Source of the DNA: CAIWHR01 sp963788185
GTDB lineage: Bacteria > Pseudomonadota > Gammaproteobacteria > Burkholderiales > Casimicrobiaceae
Reading direction: 5' to 3'
Assembly: GCA_963788185.1 (NCBI GenBank)
Contig: CAWBGE010000015.1
Location: 3,467 to 67,466, forward strand
DNA: 64,000 nucleotides
In this document: positions 36,086-45,698 of the stretch, in pieces
Layout of the letters: each line of letters opens with the position of its first letter
Position numbering within the stretch: position 1 is the stretch's first letter
Translations under genes and position numbers: made by a program
Notes under the pieces: generated by a model
The model's input: the letters and a program-made list of their open reading frames with translations, nothing else
Database searches by the model: none
Told to the model about the DNA's origin: nothing

Positions 36086-36937
36086 TCATGCGTTGGCCAG
36101 CACCACAATGGCCGTCACCGTCAACGCGACAACCACAAGTTTGCGAGAGGTGAAGCGCTCCATGCGCTGTCCTGTTGAAATGAGAAGGGCTACCAGAAAG
36201 CTCATGTTGGCGATGGGCACGACCACGCTTGCCTCGCCAAGTGCGAGAGCCAGCATGAGAAAGTTGACAACGCCGCAGGCCAGGGAACCGGACACCAGTG
36301 AATATTTTACTTTCGCCGCCGTGACCCGCAGTCCCCGCTCCCGGAAGATGGCATAGACGCCGCCTACGAGAATCCACACCGGGCCGTTCAGCAGCAACAG
36401 CAACTGGAGATCCACACCGCGCAATGCGGCCGCCTTGGTGACGATGCCGAAGCAAGCGCGCAAGATGGCTGCGAGCACAGCCAACCAGAAGTAAAGCGCG
36501 ACCCGTCGCTGATGGGGAGCACCCCGGCCGCGCTCGTACAAAATTATGACTGCCGCCAGGCCGATCACGACACCAGTGGCCTTGACTGGAGTCAGCGGTT
36601 CGCCCAGCAGAATCACCGCCAGCGCCACGACGCCGATGGTGTTGAGCCGGTAGATGGTCGAGGCCAGGCTCACGTCGACATGGGTGAGACTCTCGATAAG
36701 GCAGAGATTGGCAACGGAGAGCAACAGTCCGGCGGTAAGCCCGAAGGCCAGCATCTGGCCATCGATGCTGATCGTAGTGCCGGAAGCGAGAATGATCAGG
36801 CACTGGAGCGCGGTCCATACCACGCCAATGCCCAGCACGTACATTCCCCGCGATCGGTCGATCCGGGCGTACCACTTGAAAACGACGTCGAGCAGGCCGG
36901 CGAACAACAGGCTCAGCAGGGCAAACCCAACGGACAT
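36086..36937 (-). CDS. EamA/DMT-family transporter
   Basis: A 283-residue, ten-span membrane protein with two EamA-like halves (about 1-135 and 150-283); segments such as SLASTIYRLNTIGVVALAVILLGEPLTPVKATGVVIGL are typical of the drug/metabolite exporter superfamily. ATG 36937 begins the first span. Separated by about 190 bp from the phosphodiesterase gene, it may be the last gene of that operon or independent. Substrate unknown. Confidence 0.85.
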   Translation of the reverse strand: MSVGFALLSLLFAGLLDVVFKWYARIDRSRGMYVLGIGVVWTALQCLIILASGTTISIDGQMLAFGLTAGLLLSVANLCLIESLTHVDVSLASTIYRLNTIGVVALAVILLGEPLTPVKATGVVIGLAAVIILYERGRGAPHQRRVALYFWLAVLAAILRACFGIVTKAAALRGVDLQLLLLLNGPVWILVGGVYAIFRERGLRVTAAKVKYSLVSGSLACGVVNFLMLALALGEASVVVPIANMSFLVALLISTGQRMERFTSRKLVVVALTVTAIVVLANA

Positions 36938-37126
36938 GCTCAAATGATGAGTCGCCCGGCTCGAACCGAGCACGGGCGACTCAACTTCCCGCCGTGAGGA
37001 CGTGCAGCAAACACCCTACAGCTACCCGCGCGCCACGACTCGCCCGAGGCAGTGGTCCATCTGCTGAACTCATTGGCATCGGCGCCGCGCGGATTTCCGA
37101 CTTGACGAGAGACCCGTCGCGCTTCA

Positions 37127-37909
37127 TCAGAGGATGAATGTGTTGGTCCGGTCGAGAAAGTCGTGGAAGTGCACGACCGTGAGGTCCGCGTCCGCCAGCA
37201 CGACTGCATAGGCGGGTGGCTCGTGGCTGCCGGGCACCACACCTTCCATGACGAAATCCAGTGCCACCTGGTGACTCGTCGCGCGCATGGTGGTGAACGG
37301 AATGCCGTGCCACGACCCGCCGATCGGACGATGCAGGTGGCCGAAGAACAAGTGCCGAATGTTCTTGTGGCCCGACACGATCGCGGCGAACTTCTCCGGT
37401 TGTTGCAGCGAGATCTCGTCCATCCGCTTGAGACCGACCGCGAACGGCGGATGGTGCATGAACAGGTACACCGGCATGTCACGGGCGCGCTCGAGCTCCG
37501 CGGAGAGCCACGCGAGGCGGGAATCGCATAGAACTCCCCAATGCACGGCGGGTTCGTTGGTATCGAGACAGATGAAGCGGCCGATCGAAGTGTCAAGCGT
37601 GTACTGCACGAAGCCGCCAGCATCACGCGGAGACTCCGGGAATTCGGCGAAGAAGTGTTGTCGGCTGTCGTGGTTGCCGAGGATGAAATGCGTCTTCAGA
37701 CGGAGCGTGCCGAACGCAACTCTGAGTGCGCGGTAGGCGAGCTCATTTCCCGCATGCGCGAGGTCGCCCGTGACGATCGCAAACTCGGCGTCGGAGTGGA
37801 AGCGGTTGATGCTTTCGATGCACTGTCCGAGTCGCTCGAGCGGATCGAGCTCGTAGAGCTTCTGGCCTGGTGCGACGAGATGGGTGTCGGTGATATGAAT
37901 GAATTTCAC
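37127..37909 (-). CDS. Class III metallophosphodiesterase (GpdQ/CpdA-like)
   Basis: A 260-residue calcineurin-like phosphoesterase. The two-metal ligand set of GpdQ is present: DTH (Asp8, His10), GDLAH (Asp49), GNHD (Asn79, His80), MHHPPF (His152/153) and GHLHRP (His191, His193). GpdQ-type enzymes hydrolyse glycerophosphodiesters; CpdA-type ones hydrolyse cyclic AMP. Location as the gene after a complete Ugp-like importer operon (69 bp gap) favours a role in cleaving an imported phosphodiester in the cytoplasm. No signal peptide is seen. The precise substrate is inferred. Confidence 0.88.
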   Translation of the reverse strand: MKFIHITDTHLVAPGQKLYELDPLERLGQCIESINRFHSDAEFAIVTGDLAHAGNELAYRALRVAFGTLRLKTHFILGNHDSRQHFFAEFPESPRDAGGFVQYTLDTSIGRFICLDTNEPAVHWGVLCDSRLAWLSAELERARDMPVYLFMHHPPFAVGLKRMDEISLQQPEKFAAIVSGHKNIRHLFFGHLHRPIGGSWHGIPFTTMRATSHQVALDFVMEGVVPGSHEPPAYAVVLADADLTVVHFHDFLDRTNTFIL

Positions 37910-37978
37910 GTCTGCGCGACGCCGGGGACCTAGCGGCCCGCGGCGTCGTCTCCGTTGGTTTGAGCAGATCCCTGCCGT

Positions 37979-39247
37979 CTACTTCGGGATCAGGTTCTGT
38001 ACGTCTTTGGCCATTGCCGCCAGCGCGGCATCCGGCTGAACCGAGCTGTCGACCACACTCTGCAGGTGGTCCTTGATCACCGCGATGATCTTCAGCGCGT
38101 TGTCGCCGGGGAACGCGTACCACGCCGTCATCAGCGGCTGCTGCTTGAGTGAGATGAGGTGGTTGGGCCGGGTGGCGTAGAAGGGCTTGAGCATCGCCGG
38201 ATTGTCCGCGGGCAGCGAATTGGGCGGCATGTAGCCGGTGCCCTTGACCATCATGGTGGCACCCTCGGCCCCGGTGGCGAACTTCATGAACTCCCAGGCG
38301 GCCTTCTGCTTCTCCGGTGCGGTGGCAAACATCATCGCTGCCATGCCGCCGGTGGGCAGCTTGGCGTTCGGCCCGGGGATCGGGAACACGGCGGTGCGCC
38401 ACTTGAAGCGACCGCCGACGCTGTCGTCCGCGACGCGCAGCAGCGAAGTCGACTCGGTCCAGATCCCCATCTTGCCGGCAAAGAAGCTCTGGCGCGCCGC
38501 CTCGTGCGCGAGATTGGGCATCTTGCCCTCCTTGAGCATGCGGCCCATCAACTGGATTGCACGCTTGCCGCCATCGCCGTCAAAGGCGACCTTCTTCTCG
38601 TCGGCCGAGAGCATGGTGCCGCCATGAGAAAGCACCAACGCCTGCCACATCCAGTTGCCGGTGATCGTCCACGAGTGGTACATGCCCACAGTGCCGTCGC
38701 CAAGCGCCTCGATCTTGCGCGCGAGTTCGAAGATCCCGTCCCAGGTCGTCGGGAAGGCGTCGGGATTGCCGCCCGCCTTGCGCACCAGATCCTCGTTGAA
38801 GTAGACAATCGGTGTCGACGCCGCGAAGGCGAGCCCATGCACGTTGCCGCCGAACCTTGAGAGCGCCATCATGGAATCGGAGAAACCCTCGCCCGCCCAG
38901 TTCCTTTCCCGGCCGATGAACGGCGTGAGATCAACGGCGATCTTGCGATCAACGAACAGGCGCTGCAGGTTGATCGCCTGGAACGACACATCGGGCAGGT
39001 TCTTGGTAATCGAGTCGCGCAGCGCAGTCTGCGCCGCATCCTCGTACTCCTTGTAGGCGGGTCGGAAGTTCACCCTTACCGATGGGTTGCGTTTCTCGAA
39101 CTCGGTCTTCACCTCCTGCATGGTCTTGTCGAAGATAAAACCCAGCGGGTACTGGACGTCGATGGTGGTCTGGGCAAACGCCAGTCCGGACGCAAGCCAC
39201 GTGGCGAGTGCCGCGGCGGCCAACTTCAGATACATTCTCTTGTTCAT
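37979..39247 (-). CDS. ugpB: ABC substrate-binding protein (UgpB-like), system A
   Basis: A 422-residue family 1 periplasmic binding protein. The Sec signal is MNKRMYLKLAAAALATWLAS, cleavage near AFAQ. The mature start IDVQYPLG and GGMAAMMFATAPEKQKAAWEF near the C terminus resemble UgpB-type proteins for glycerol 3-phosphate and its diesters. ATG 39247 follows AAAGGAGG. It is clearly related to system B's protein at 42644 (shared KDHLQSV and EKKVAFDG stretches). It lies last in the importer operon, before the phosphodiesterase. The ligand is inferred. Confidence 0.85.
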   Translation of the reverse strand: MNKRMYLKLAAAALATWLASGLAFAQTTIDVQYPLGFIFDKTMQEVKTEFEKRNPSVRVNFRPAYKEYEDAAQTALRDSITKNLPDVSFQAINLQRLFVDRKIAVDLTPFIGRERNWAGEGFSDSMMALSRFGGNVHGLAFAASTPIVYFNEDLVRKAGGNPDAFPTTWDGIFELARKIEALGDGTVGMYHSWTITGNWMWQALVLSHGGTMLSADEKKVAFDGDGGKRAIQLMGRMLKEGKMPNLAHEAARQSFFAGKMGIWTESTSLLRVADDSVGGRFKWRTAVFPIPGPNAKLPTGGMAAMMFATAPEKQKAAWEFMKFATGAEGATMMVKGTGYMPPNSLPADNPAMLKPFYATRPNHLISLKQQPLMTAWYAFPGDNALKIIAVIKDHLQSVVDSSVQPDAALAAMAKDVQNLIPK

Positions 39248-39272
39248 GCTTCCTCCTTTGTGGTGATCCAAG

Positions 39273-40112
39273 TCAACCCTTCAGCCCGGTGAACGTCACG
39301 CCTTCGATGAAACGCCGCTGCGCCAGCAGGAAAGCGACCACCAGCGGCAGTATGACCATGGTCGCAGCGGCCATCAGCACTCCAAAGTCCGTACCGCCGT
39401 CGTTCAGACGGAAGTAAGCGACCCCGAGCGGCGGAGTGTAGAGATCCTTCGAGCTCACCGCGATCAGTGGCCAGAAATAGTCGTTCCAATGTGCGACTAC
39501 GGAGAAGATGCCGAATGCCGTCACCGCCGGGATCGCGGTCGGCAGCATGACGCGCCAGACGATGCCAATTTCGCTCATGCCGTCGATGCGTGCAGCGTCA
39601 ATCAGGTCGTCGGGCACCGTCATGAAGAATTGCCGCAGCATGAAGATGCCGAATACCGAGATCGTGAACGGAAGAATCAGCGCCGCATAGGTGTTGAGGA
39701 TGCCGGCGTGGTGGAACAGAATGTAGATGGGGATTGCCGTGGCGTGCATGGGGATCAGCAGACCCAGCAACACCACGCCGAAAAGCGCCCGCCGGCCGCG
39801 GAAGCGCAGCTTGGCTAGCGCGTAGGCACAGGGCAGGTTGACCAGCACCTGAAGCGCGAAAATCGTCGCGGTGACGATCGCGCCATTGAGCAGGAATCGG
39901 CCCATCTGCACCCGCGACCAAACCTGGGCGTAGTTTTCGACAATGGCCCAGCGCTGCGGCAGAAACTGCAGTTCGCCGTTCAGGATCTCGCTCTGCGGCT
40001 TGAACGACGACAGCAGCATCCACACGAACGGCGAGACGATGACGATCGCTCCCGCCATCAGCACCACATGTCGCAACGCGCCGGCAACCGGTCCGAGTCC
40101 GCGCGCGTTCAT
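39273..40112 (-). CDS. ugpE: ABC permease (UgpE-like), system A
   Basis: A 279-residue permease with six spans. The EAA-type motif is LIDAARIDGMSEIGIVWRVM near 160-180, and VVAHWNDYFWPLI follows. ATG 40112 overlaps the upstream stop by ATGA (40109-40112). A much longer frame exists to 40550 but lies over the UgpA-like gene, and it is antisense-like noise. It forms the second half of the transmembrane channel. Confidence 0.88.
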   Translation of the reverse strand: MNARGLGPVAGALRHVVLMAGAIVIVSPFVWMLLSSFKPQSEILNGELQFLPQRWAIVENYAQVWSRVQMGRFLLNGAIVTATIFALQVLVNLPCAYALAKLRFRGRRALFGVVLLGLLIPMHATAIPIYILFHHAGILNTYAALILPFTISVFGIFMLRQFFMTVPDDLIDAARIDGMSEIGIVWRVMLPTAIPAVTAFGIFSVVAHWNDYFWPLIAVSSKDLYTPPLGVAYFRLNDGGTDFGVLMAAATMVILPLVVAFLLAQRRFIEGVTFTGLKG

Positions 40113-41029
40113 GCGTAATGCACCCGGCGGTCGAGGAACCACATCTTCAGCAGCGCGAGTGCCAGCACGAAAGCCAGAAACACCACGGTCACCGCGGCGG
40201 CATAGCCGGTGCGAAAGTACTCGAAACCCTCGCTGTACATGGTGTAGAGCAGCACCTCCGTGGCGCGATTGGGTCCGCCTTTGGTCATCACCTGAACCGT
40301 GTCGAAAACCTGGAACGAGCGGATCGCCGTGATGACGATGACGAAAAGCGACACCGGTCCGAGCATCGGCCACGTCACGGTGCGGAAGCGGTCCCAGCCA
40401 TTGTTCACGCCATCGACCGACGCGGCCTCGTAGAGATCGCGTGGAATCGACTGCAGACCTGCCATGAACAACACCATGTTGAAACCGAGGCTCTGCCAGA
40501 TGCCGATGCCGGCCAGCGTGTAGAGCACGACGCGCCGGTCCTGCAGCCAATCGGGCCCAGTGACCCCGATCGCCTTCAGCGACAGGTTGACCAGGCCGAA
40601 CGACGGGTGCAGCGCGAATTCCCAGACGATCGCCATCGCGATCAAGGTCGCCATGACCGGCATGAAATACACGGTCCGGTAGAACGCCCGCAGCGACGAT
40701 CCCGCTTCAATCAGCAGGGCCGCGCCCAGTCCGAGCCCCACCGAGACGGGCACCACCACCGCGACATACACCAGGGTGTTCTGCAGCGAGCGCCGAAAAA
40801 TTCTGTCGCCGAACATGCTTGTGTAATTGTCGAGCCCGATGAACGTCAGCGACTTTGCGCCCAGTTGATAATCACTGAGCGAAAGGAGTGCGATGGACAC
40901 CAGAGGCGCGATCAGGAAGAAGAGAATCAACGCGCCTGCCGGGCCGGCTAGCGCTAGCGCGGCAAGCATTTCCCGCAGGTCGCGCCGGCCATGCGCGACG
41001 CGCAGTGCGTTGGTTTTGGCGAGGCTCAC
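40109..41029 (-). CDS. ugpA: ABC permease (UgpA-like), system A
   Basis: A 306-residue permease with a basic cytoplasmic lead, six spans and the EAA motif LYEAASVDGVNNGWDRFRTV near 210-230. It overlaps the ATPase gene by four bases (41026-41029) and the UgpE-like gene by four, so the set is translationally coupled. Partner of the UgpE-like permease in a CUT1-type importer. Confidence 0.88.
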   Translation of the reverse strand: MSLAKTNALRVAHGRRDLREMLAALALAGPAGALILFFLIAPLVSIALLSLSDYQLGAKSLTFIGLDNYTSMFGDRIFRRSLQNTLVYVAVVVPVSVGLGLGAALLIEAGSSLRAFYRTVYFMPVMATLIAMAIVWEFALHPSFGLVNLSLKAIGVTGPDWLQDRRVVLYTLAGIGIWQSLGFNMVLFMAGLQSIPRDLYEAASVDGVNNGWDRFRTVTWPMLGPVSLFVIVITAIRSFQVFDTVQVMTKGGPNRATEVLLYTMYSEGFEYFRTGYAAAVTVVFLAFVLALALLKMWFLDRRVHYA

Positions 41030-42267
41030 GATGCTGTCTGGGCTGCTTGCGCCGCGGCGGGGCGTATGCGCTGCCCGGATTGGTCAAACAGCAAAAGGTG
41101 TTCGGGCGGTAACGCGATGCGAACCGCTGTGCCGACGGCAAAGCGGTCGATGTGCAGCGGATCTTCGCGCGCGATCAGCAATGCCTCCACGCCCTCGGCG
41201 CGACAATGCAAGAACAGATCGGAACCGAGGTTTTCGCGATGCACAATGTGCGCCGGCAGGCCCCGCACTCCGACATCCGGACTCGCCTGTGTCGCTGACG
41301 GGCGCAGTGCCAGGGTCAGCGGCGCGCCTGCGGGGAGGCCGGTTGCCACGGCGACTTCATGCACACCGACCTCGATCGTGCCGCGTGCGGTCACCAGCCC
41401 TTGCAGGGTGTTGATGCGTGGGCTGCCGACGAAACGAGCGACCTGCAGATCGGCGGGATCAGCATAGACCGTGCCGGGAGAGGCGAACTGCAGCAGTCGG
41501 CCCTCCACCATTACCACCACCCGGTCGGACATGGTCATCGCTTCGGCCTGGTCGTGGGTGACGTAGATGAAGGTAACGCCGAGGCGGCGGTGCAGTTGAG
41601 CGATTTCCGCCCGCATGTGCACGCGCAATTCGGCGTCGAGATTCGACAGTGGCTCATCCATGAGGAACACGCGCGGTTCGCGCACCATGGCGCGTCCCAC
41701 AGCAACGCGCTGCTTCTGTCCGCCTGAAAGTTGCGCGGGCTTGCGGGCGAGCAGCGGTTCGATCTGCAACAGGGCTGCCACTTCGCGCACTCTTGCTGTG
41801 ATTTCGCGCGCTGTCGCGCGCGTGGCGCTGTCTATCCAGCCCATGCCGGGCAGACGCTGGCGCCAGCGCAGCCGTCGCATGCGCAGCGGCACGGCGAGGT
41901 TCTCGGCGACGGTCATGTGAGGGTATAGCGCGTAGGACTGGAATACCATTGCAATATCGCGCTCGTCCGGCCGCAACGCGTCGACCGGGCGATCATCGAT
42001 CTCGACACTGCCGTCGTCTTGCCGCTCCAGCCCGGCAATGATGCGCATGAGGGTGGTCTTGCCGCAGCCGGAAGGACCGAGCACCGTGATGAATTCGCCT
42101 GCCTGGATGTCGAGGTCAACGCCTTTGAGCACATGCGTCTCGCCGAAACTCTTCAGGAGTCCGCGAACCAGGACGCGACCGCGGCTTGCCGCCGGGCTCC
42201 CATCCTCGGAATTGTTCAGGACCTCGGGGGCGGTACCTGTTTTCGCGTGTGGTGCAGCGGGAGTCAT
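41026..42267 (-). CDS. ugpC: ABC ATPase (UgpC-like), system A
   Basis: A 413-residue CUT1 ATPase with Walker A GPSGCGKTT (64-72), Q-loop FQSYALYPHM, LSGGQKQRVAVGRAM, Walker B VFLMDEP and a C-terminal regulatory domain. It has about 30 extra N-terminal residues, and a roughly 18-residue insertion (RMRRLRWRQRLPGMGWIDSA) between the Q-loop and signature that ordinary MalK/UgpC proteins lack; the system B ATPase has a similar insertion. First gene of the 42267-to-37127 operon. Confidence 0.9.
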   Translation of the reverse strand: MTPAAPHAKTGTAPEVLNNSEDGSPAASRGRVLVRGLLKSFGETHVLKGVDLDIQAGEFITVLGPSGCGKTTLMRIIAGLERQDDGSVEIDDRPVDALRPDERDIAMVFQSYALYPHMTVAENLAVPLRMRRLRWRQRLPGMGWIDSATRATAREITARVREVAALLQIEPLLARKPAQLSGGQKQRVAVGRAMVREPRVFLMDEPLSNLDAELRVHMRAEIAQLHRRLGVTFIYVTHDQAEAMTMSDRVVVMVEGRLLQFASPGTVYADPADLQVARFVGSPRINTLQGLVTARGTIEVGVHEVAVATGLPAGAPLTLALRPSATQASPDVGVRGLPAHIVHRENLGSDLFLHCRAEGVEALLIAREDPLHIDRFAVGTAVRIALPPEHLLLFDQSGQRIRPAAAQAAQTAS

Positions 42268-42643
42268 TGCAGTCGGACTGGCATGAGCAAGTTAACCTGC
42301 TGGCAACTGCGAGTCATCGCTGCAGCGCCTCGTCCTGCCACCATGTGGATCCACGGCAAATCCCAACAAGGGGTGCAGTGCTCAATGCACTGGACATCCG
42401 CGGTCCTCCGGAGTGTGTAACAAGGCTCGCGCAAGACCGAGGTGTCGCGATGCCGCCCCAACAGTTGCGCCGCCAACCGAGACCCGATGTTGCGCGCAGA
42501 AGAGCGGTCTAATGCGGATTGGCTTGCGAACTGACAGGCGAAACCCGCCCTTGACCGGGACTGAGCGATCAGGGAAATTTGGCTTAGTGCCATTGAAACG
42601 GCTGTTACTAACTCACTGCCACTTGCGGAAACCGAATCATCGA
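42268..42643. other. Intergenic region between systems A and B
   Basis: 376 bp holding no convincing gene. It should contain the promoter of operon A (minus strand). The imperfect palindrome AGCAAGTTAACCTGCT (42286-42301), 19-34 bp upstream of the ATPase start, may be an operator. No terminator for operon B was clear. Confidence 0.4.
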
Positions 42644-43903
42644 TCATCGTGGCAACAGCGCCTGCGTGTCGGCCGCCATCTTCTTGAGCACCTCTTCGGG
42701 CTTGGCCGATTTGTCGGCCACGGATTGCAGATGATCCTTGATCACGTCGGTAATCTTGATCCCGTTTTCGCCGGGAAAGGCATACCACGCTGTCACCGAA
42801 TCGAGTTGGCTTAGCGCCACTCGGTGATTCGGACTATTCCTGTAGAAGTCCCCAAGCAGCGCGGCGTCCTTGGCCGGCAAATCAGTTGCCGGTGCATAAC
42901 CGGTGCCCTTGACGAGGATAGTCGCACCATGCGGTCCGGTAGCGAACTTGATGAACTCCCACGCCGCCTTCTGCTTCGCCGGATCCTTCGCCAGCAGCAT
43001 CATCGCTGCGCCTCCGGTCGGAAGACGCCCGTTCGACGCGCTAAGCGGGAAGCGCGCCACCCGGACCGGGAAGGCCTTGCCGACGTCGCGATCGAAGCGG
43101 CCGATCTGCGCCGAGGAGTCGGAGATCATGCCCAGTCGCCCGGCGATGAAGTCGGGCGCGGCCGCCTGGAATGTCGTGTTGGGCATGTTGGCCTCGTGGA
43201 CGAGGCGCGAGAGGACATTGATCGCGCGCTGTCCCGCAGGCCCATCGAAGGCGACCTTCTTCTCGTCGGCCGAGAGCATGGTGCCGCCATGAGAAAACAC
43301 CAACGCCTGCCACATCCAGTTGCCGGTGATCTGCCAGCTAAAGAAGGCTCCCTTGATCGATGGATCGAGGGAGTCGACCTTCTTCGCGAGCGCGATGATG
43401 CCATCCCAGTCCTTGGGAAAGTTGTCCGGGTCACCGCCGGCGCGCTTCACCAGATCGGAATTGTAGTAGATGACGGGTGTCGATATTGCAAAGGGAATGC
43501 CATATTGGCGCCCCTGCACCTGTCCGACGGACAGGCTCCGGTCGGTGATGCCGAGCTTGGGGAAGGCGGGGTCGTTGCGGATCAAGTCGTCGATTGGTTG
43601 GGCGATCCCACGTTCGGCCAGAATGCGCTGGCGATTCATGCCGTGGACGCCGACGTCAGGCAGTGTATTGGTGATAGACGCACGCAGACTGCTTTGCACG
43701 ATCTCTTCGTAGTTTTGCTGTGGCCCGAGCAGCGTGACCTTGATATCCGGGTGCACCTTCGAGAAATCGGCGACGATCTGCTCGATCGCGGCCTTGAATA
43801 GGCTGGGCGCCGGGTACTGAACCTGAATATCGATAGCCCCGGCGGTAGCCGCGGCAAGACAGCCTGCCAGTGCCAGCAAAGTGTTGCGGATAGTCGCTTT
43901 CAT
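42644..43903 (-). CDS. ugpB: ABC substrate-binding protein (UgpB-like), system B
   Basis: A 419-residue family 1 binding protein with Sec signal MKATIRNTLLALAGCLAAATAGA, cleavage before IDIQ. Similar to the system A protein along its length (KDHLQSVADKS near the C terminus, GTGYAP and KKVAFDG motifs). It lies last in operon B. The two proteins probably have related ligands. A glycerophosphodiester or polyol phosphate is inferred from UgpB resemblance and from the hydrolases encoded alongside. Confidence 0.85.
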   Translation of the reverse strand: MKATIRNTLLALAGCLAAATAGAIDIQVQYPAPSLFKAAIEQIVADFSKVHPDIKVTLLGPQQNYEEIVQSSLRASITNTLPDVGVHGMNRQRILAERGIAQPIDDLIRNDPAFPKLGITDRSLSVGQVQGRQYGIPFAISTPVIYYNSDLVKRAGGDPDNFPKDWDGIIALAKKVDSLDPSIKGAFFSWQITGNWMWQALVFSHGGTMLSADEKKVAFDGPAGQRAINVLSRLVHEANMPNTTFQAAAPDFIAGRLGMISDSSAQIGRFDRDVGKAFPVRVARFPLSASNGRLPTGGAAMMLLAKDPAKQKAAWEFIKFATGPHGATILVKGTGYAPATDLPAKDAALLGDFYRNSPNHRVALSQLDSVTAWYAFPGENGIKITDVIKDHLQSVADKSAKPEEVLKKMAADTQALLPR

Positions 43904-43938
43904 GGTCGTGCTCCTCGTCGTTGTCGCATCAGGAACAG

Positions 43939-44775
43939 CTATCCCTTAAGACCGGACATCGTCATGCCTTCAATGAAGCGCCGCTGCGCGAATAGGAACG
44001 CAACGACGAGAGGCGCGATGATGATCACCGCGCCGGCCATCAGCGGGCCGTAGTCATTGCCCGCCTCTTCGTTACGAAAGTACGCGACCCCTAGGGGCGG
44101 TGTCGCCAACTCGCGGGTGTTGATTACCAGGAGCGGCCAGAAGTAATCGTTCCAGTGCGCGACCACGGAAAAGATGCCGAACGAGATCAGTGCGGGCATT
44201 GCCGCCGGCACCATGATCCGCCAGACGATGCCGAGTTCGCTCAGGCCATCGAGCCGCGCGGCCTGAATCAACTCATCCGGCACCGTCTTGAAGTACTGAC
44301 GCATCAGGAAGATGCCAAAGACCGAGATGATCGACGGAACGATCAATGCGGCATAGGTGTCCAGAAGTCCCGCCTTCCAAAGCATGATGTAGAGCGGAAT
44401 CGCCGGGACGTGGTGCGGAATCAGTAGACCAAGAAGTACCAGGGCGAAGATCACCTTCCGGCCGGGAAAATCGAGCTTCGCCAGGACATAGGCACATGGA
44501 ATCGCGACGCACACCTGGAGGAGAAAGATCGCCGATGTCACGATGACGCCATTCAGCAGATACCGCAACATCGGTACTTTGACGAACGCCTCTCTATAAT
44601 TTTCGTAGGCGTACCACTGCTTGGGCAGCAGCGTGAGCGTCCCGGAGAAGATCTCGTGCGGCGGCTTGAACGACGTAGCAATCATCCATATGAAGGGTGC
44701 AAGCATCACCGCCGCGCTCAAGAGAAGAATGACGTGGCGCAGAATGCCGAACACGATACCCTGGTGGCGGATCAT
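43939..44775 (-). CDS. ugpE: ABC permease (UgpE-like), system B
   Basis: A 278-residue six-span permease. The EAA-type motif is LIQAARLDGLSELGIVWRIM, and VVAHWNDYFWPLL follows. ATG 44775 overlaps the preceding permease by ATGA (44772-44775). Close relative of the 39273 protein, so systems A and B are paralogous as whole operons. Confidence 0.88.
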   Translation of the reverse strand: MIRHQGIVFGILRHVILLLSAAVMLAPFIWMIATSFKPPHEIFSGTLTLLPKQWYAYENYREAFVKVPMLRYLLNGVIVTSAIFLLQVCVAIPCAYVLAKLDFPGRKVIFALVLLGLLIPHHVPAIPLYIMLWKAGLLDTYAALIVPSIISVFGIFLMRQYFKTVPDELIQAARLDGLSELGIVWRIMVPAAMPALISFGIFSVVAHWNDYFWPLLVINTRELATPPLGVAYFRNEEAGNDYGPLMAGAVIIIAPLVVAFLFAQRRFIEGMTMSGLKG

Positions 44776-45698
44776 GCGTAGTGGACCCTTCGGTCGAACA
44801 CCTTGGTCTGCAGCAGCGTCAGTGCCAGAACAAAGGCGAGGAAAATAACCGCGACCCCCGAGGCATAGCCAGAACGGAAGTAGGCGAACCCTTCCCGGTA
44901 CATGGTGTAGAGCAGAACCTCGGTCGACTTGGTCGGACCGCCGGCCGTCAGCACCGCGACGCTGTCGAAGACTTGAAACGAGCGGATCGCCATGATGATC
45001 AGGACGAACATCAACGTGGGCCCCAGCATCGGCCACGTCACACGCCTGAATCGTTCCCAGGGGTCGTCCGCGCCGTCCACGGCGGCCGCTTCATAGAGAT
45101 CGCGGGGTATGGATTTCAACCCGGCCAGAAACAGCACAGTGTTAAATCCTATCGATTGCCAGACGCCGATGGCGCAGAGCGCATAAAGTGCGGTTGCGGA
45201 GTTGTTGAGCCAATGGACACTCCGGATGCCGGCCAGCGCGAGCAGCAGATTGACGAGGCCGACATTCGGGTGGAACAGAAATTCCCATACGACGGCCATT
45301 GCGATCAGGGTGGCAGTCACAGGCAGAAAAAAAACAGTCCGATAGAAGCCCTGGCCGGATCCGCGCGCCTCGATCAGCAACGCGGTTCCGAGCCCCAGCG
45401 CCACCGAAACCGGCACGGTGATCGCGACGTATAAGAGCGTGTTTCGCAGCGAGATCCAGAACACTCGGTCGTTGAACAGTTCGACATAGTTTCCAAGGCC
45501 GATGAAGTTCATCGTCCTGGCGCCAAACTGCCAGTCCGTCATCGACAGCAGGACGACGGCACCGGTCGGGCCGAGCAGCAGCAGGAACAAAAAGAACGTC
45601 GCTGGCGCCGCCATGCCGATGGCAACCCAGGCTTCTCGGCGACGCAAACGACGGCGCGCCAGCGCCAGCTCGGCCGCGCCCGCGCCCCGGTTAGACAT
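44772..45698 (-). CDS. ugpA: ABC permease (UgpA-like), system B
   Basis: A 308-residue six-span permease with EAA motif LYEAAAVDGADDPWERFRRV near 215-235 and an Arg-rich cytoplasmic start. Overlaps the ATPase gene end by 8 bp (45691-45698) and the UgpE-like gene by 4 bp. Confidence 0.88.
   Translation of the reverse strand: MSNRGAGAAELALARRRLRRREAWVAIGMAAPATFFLFLLLLGPTGAVVLLSMTDWQFGARTMNFIGLGNYVELFNDRVFWISLRNTLLYVAITVPVSVALGLGTALLIEARGSGQGFYRTVFFLPVTATLIAMAVVWEFLFHPNVGLVNLLLALAGIRSVHWLNNSATALYALCAIGVWQSIGFNTVLFLAGLKSIPRDLYEAAAVDGADDPWERFRRVTWPMLGPTLMFVLIIMAIRSFQVFDSVAVLTAGGPTKSTEVLLYTMYREGFAYFRSGYASGVAVIFLAFVLALTLLQTKVFDRRVHYA

Noticed and set aside
39273..40550. 425-codon version of the UgpE-like permease
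   Set aside because: The extra 146 codons lie over the UgpA-like gene in a different frame; the start at 40112 with ATGA overlap fits better.
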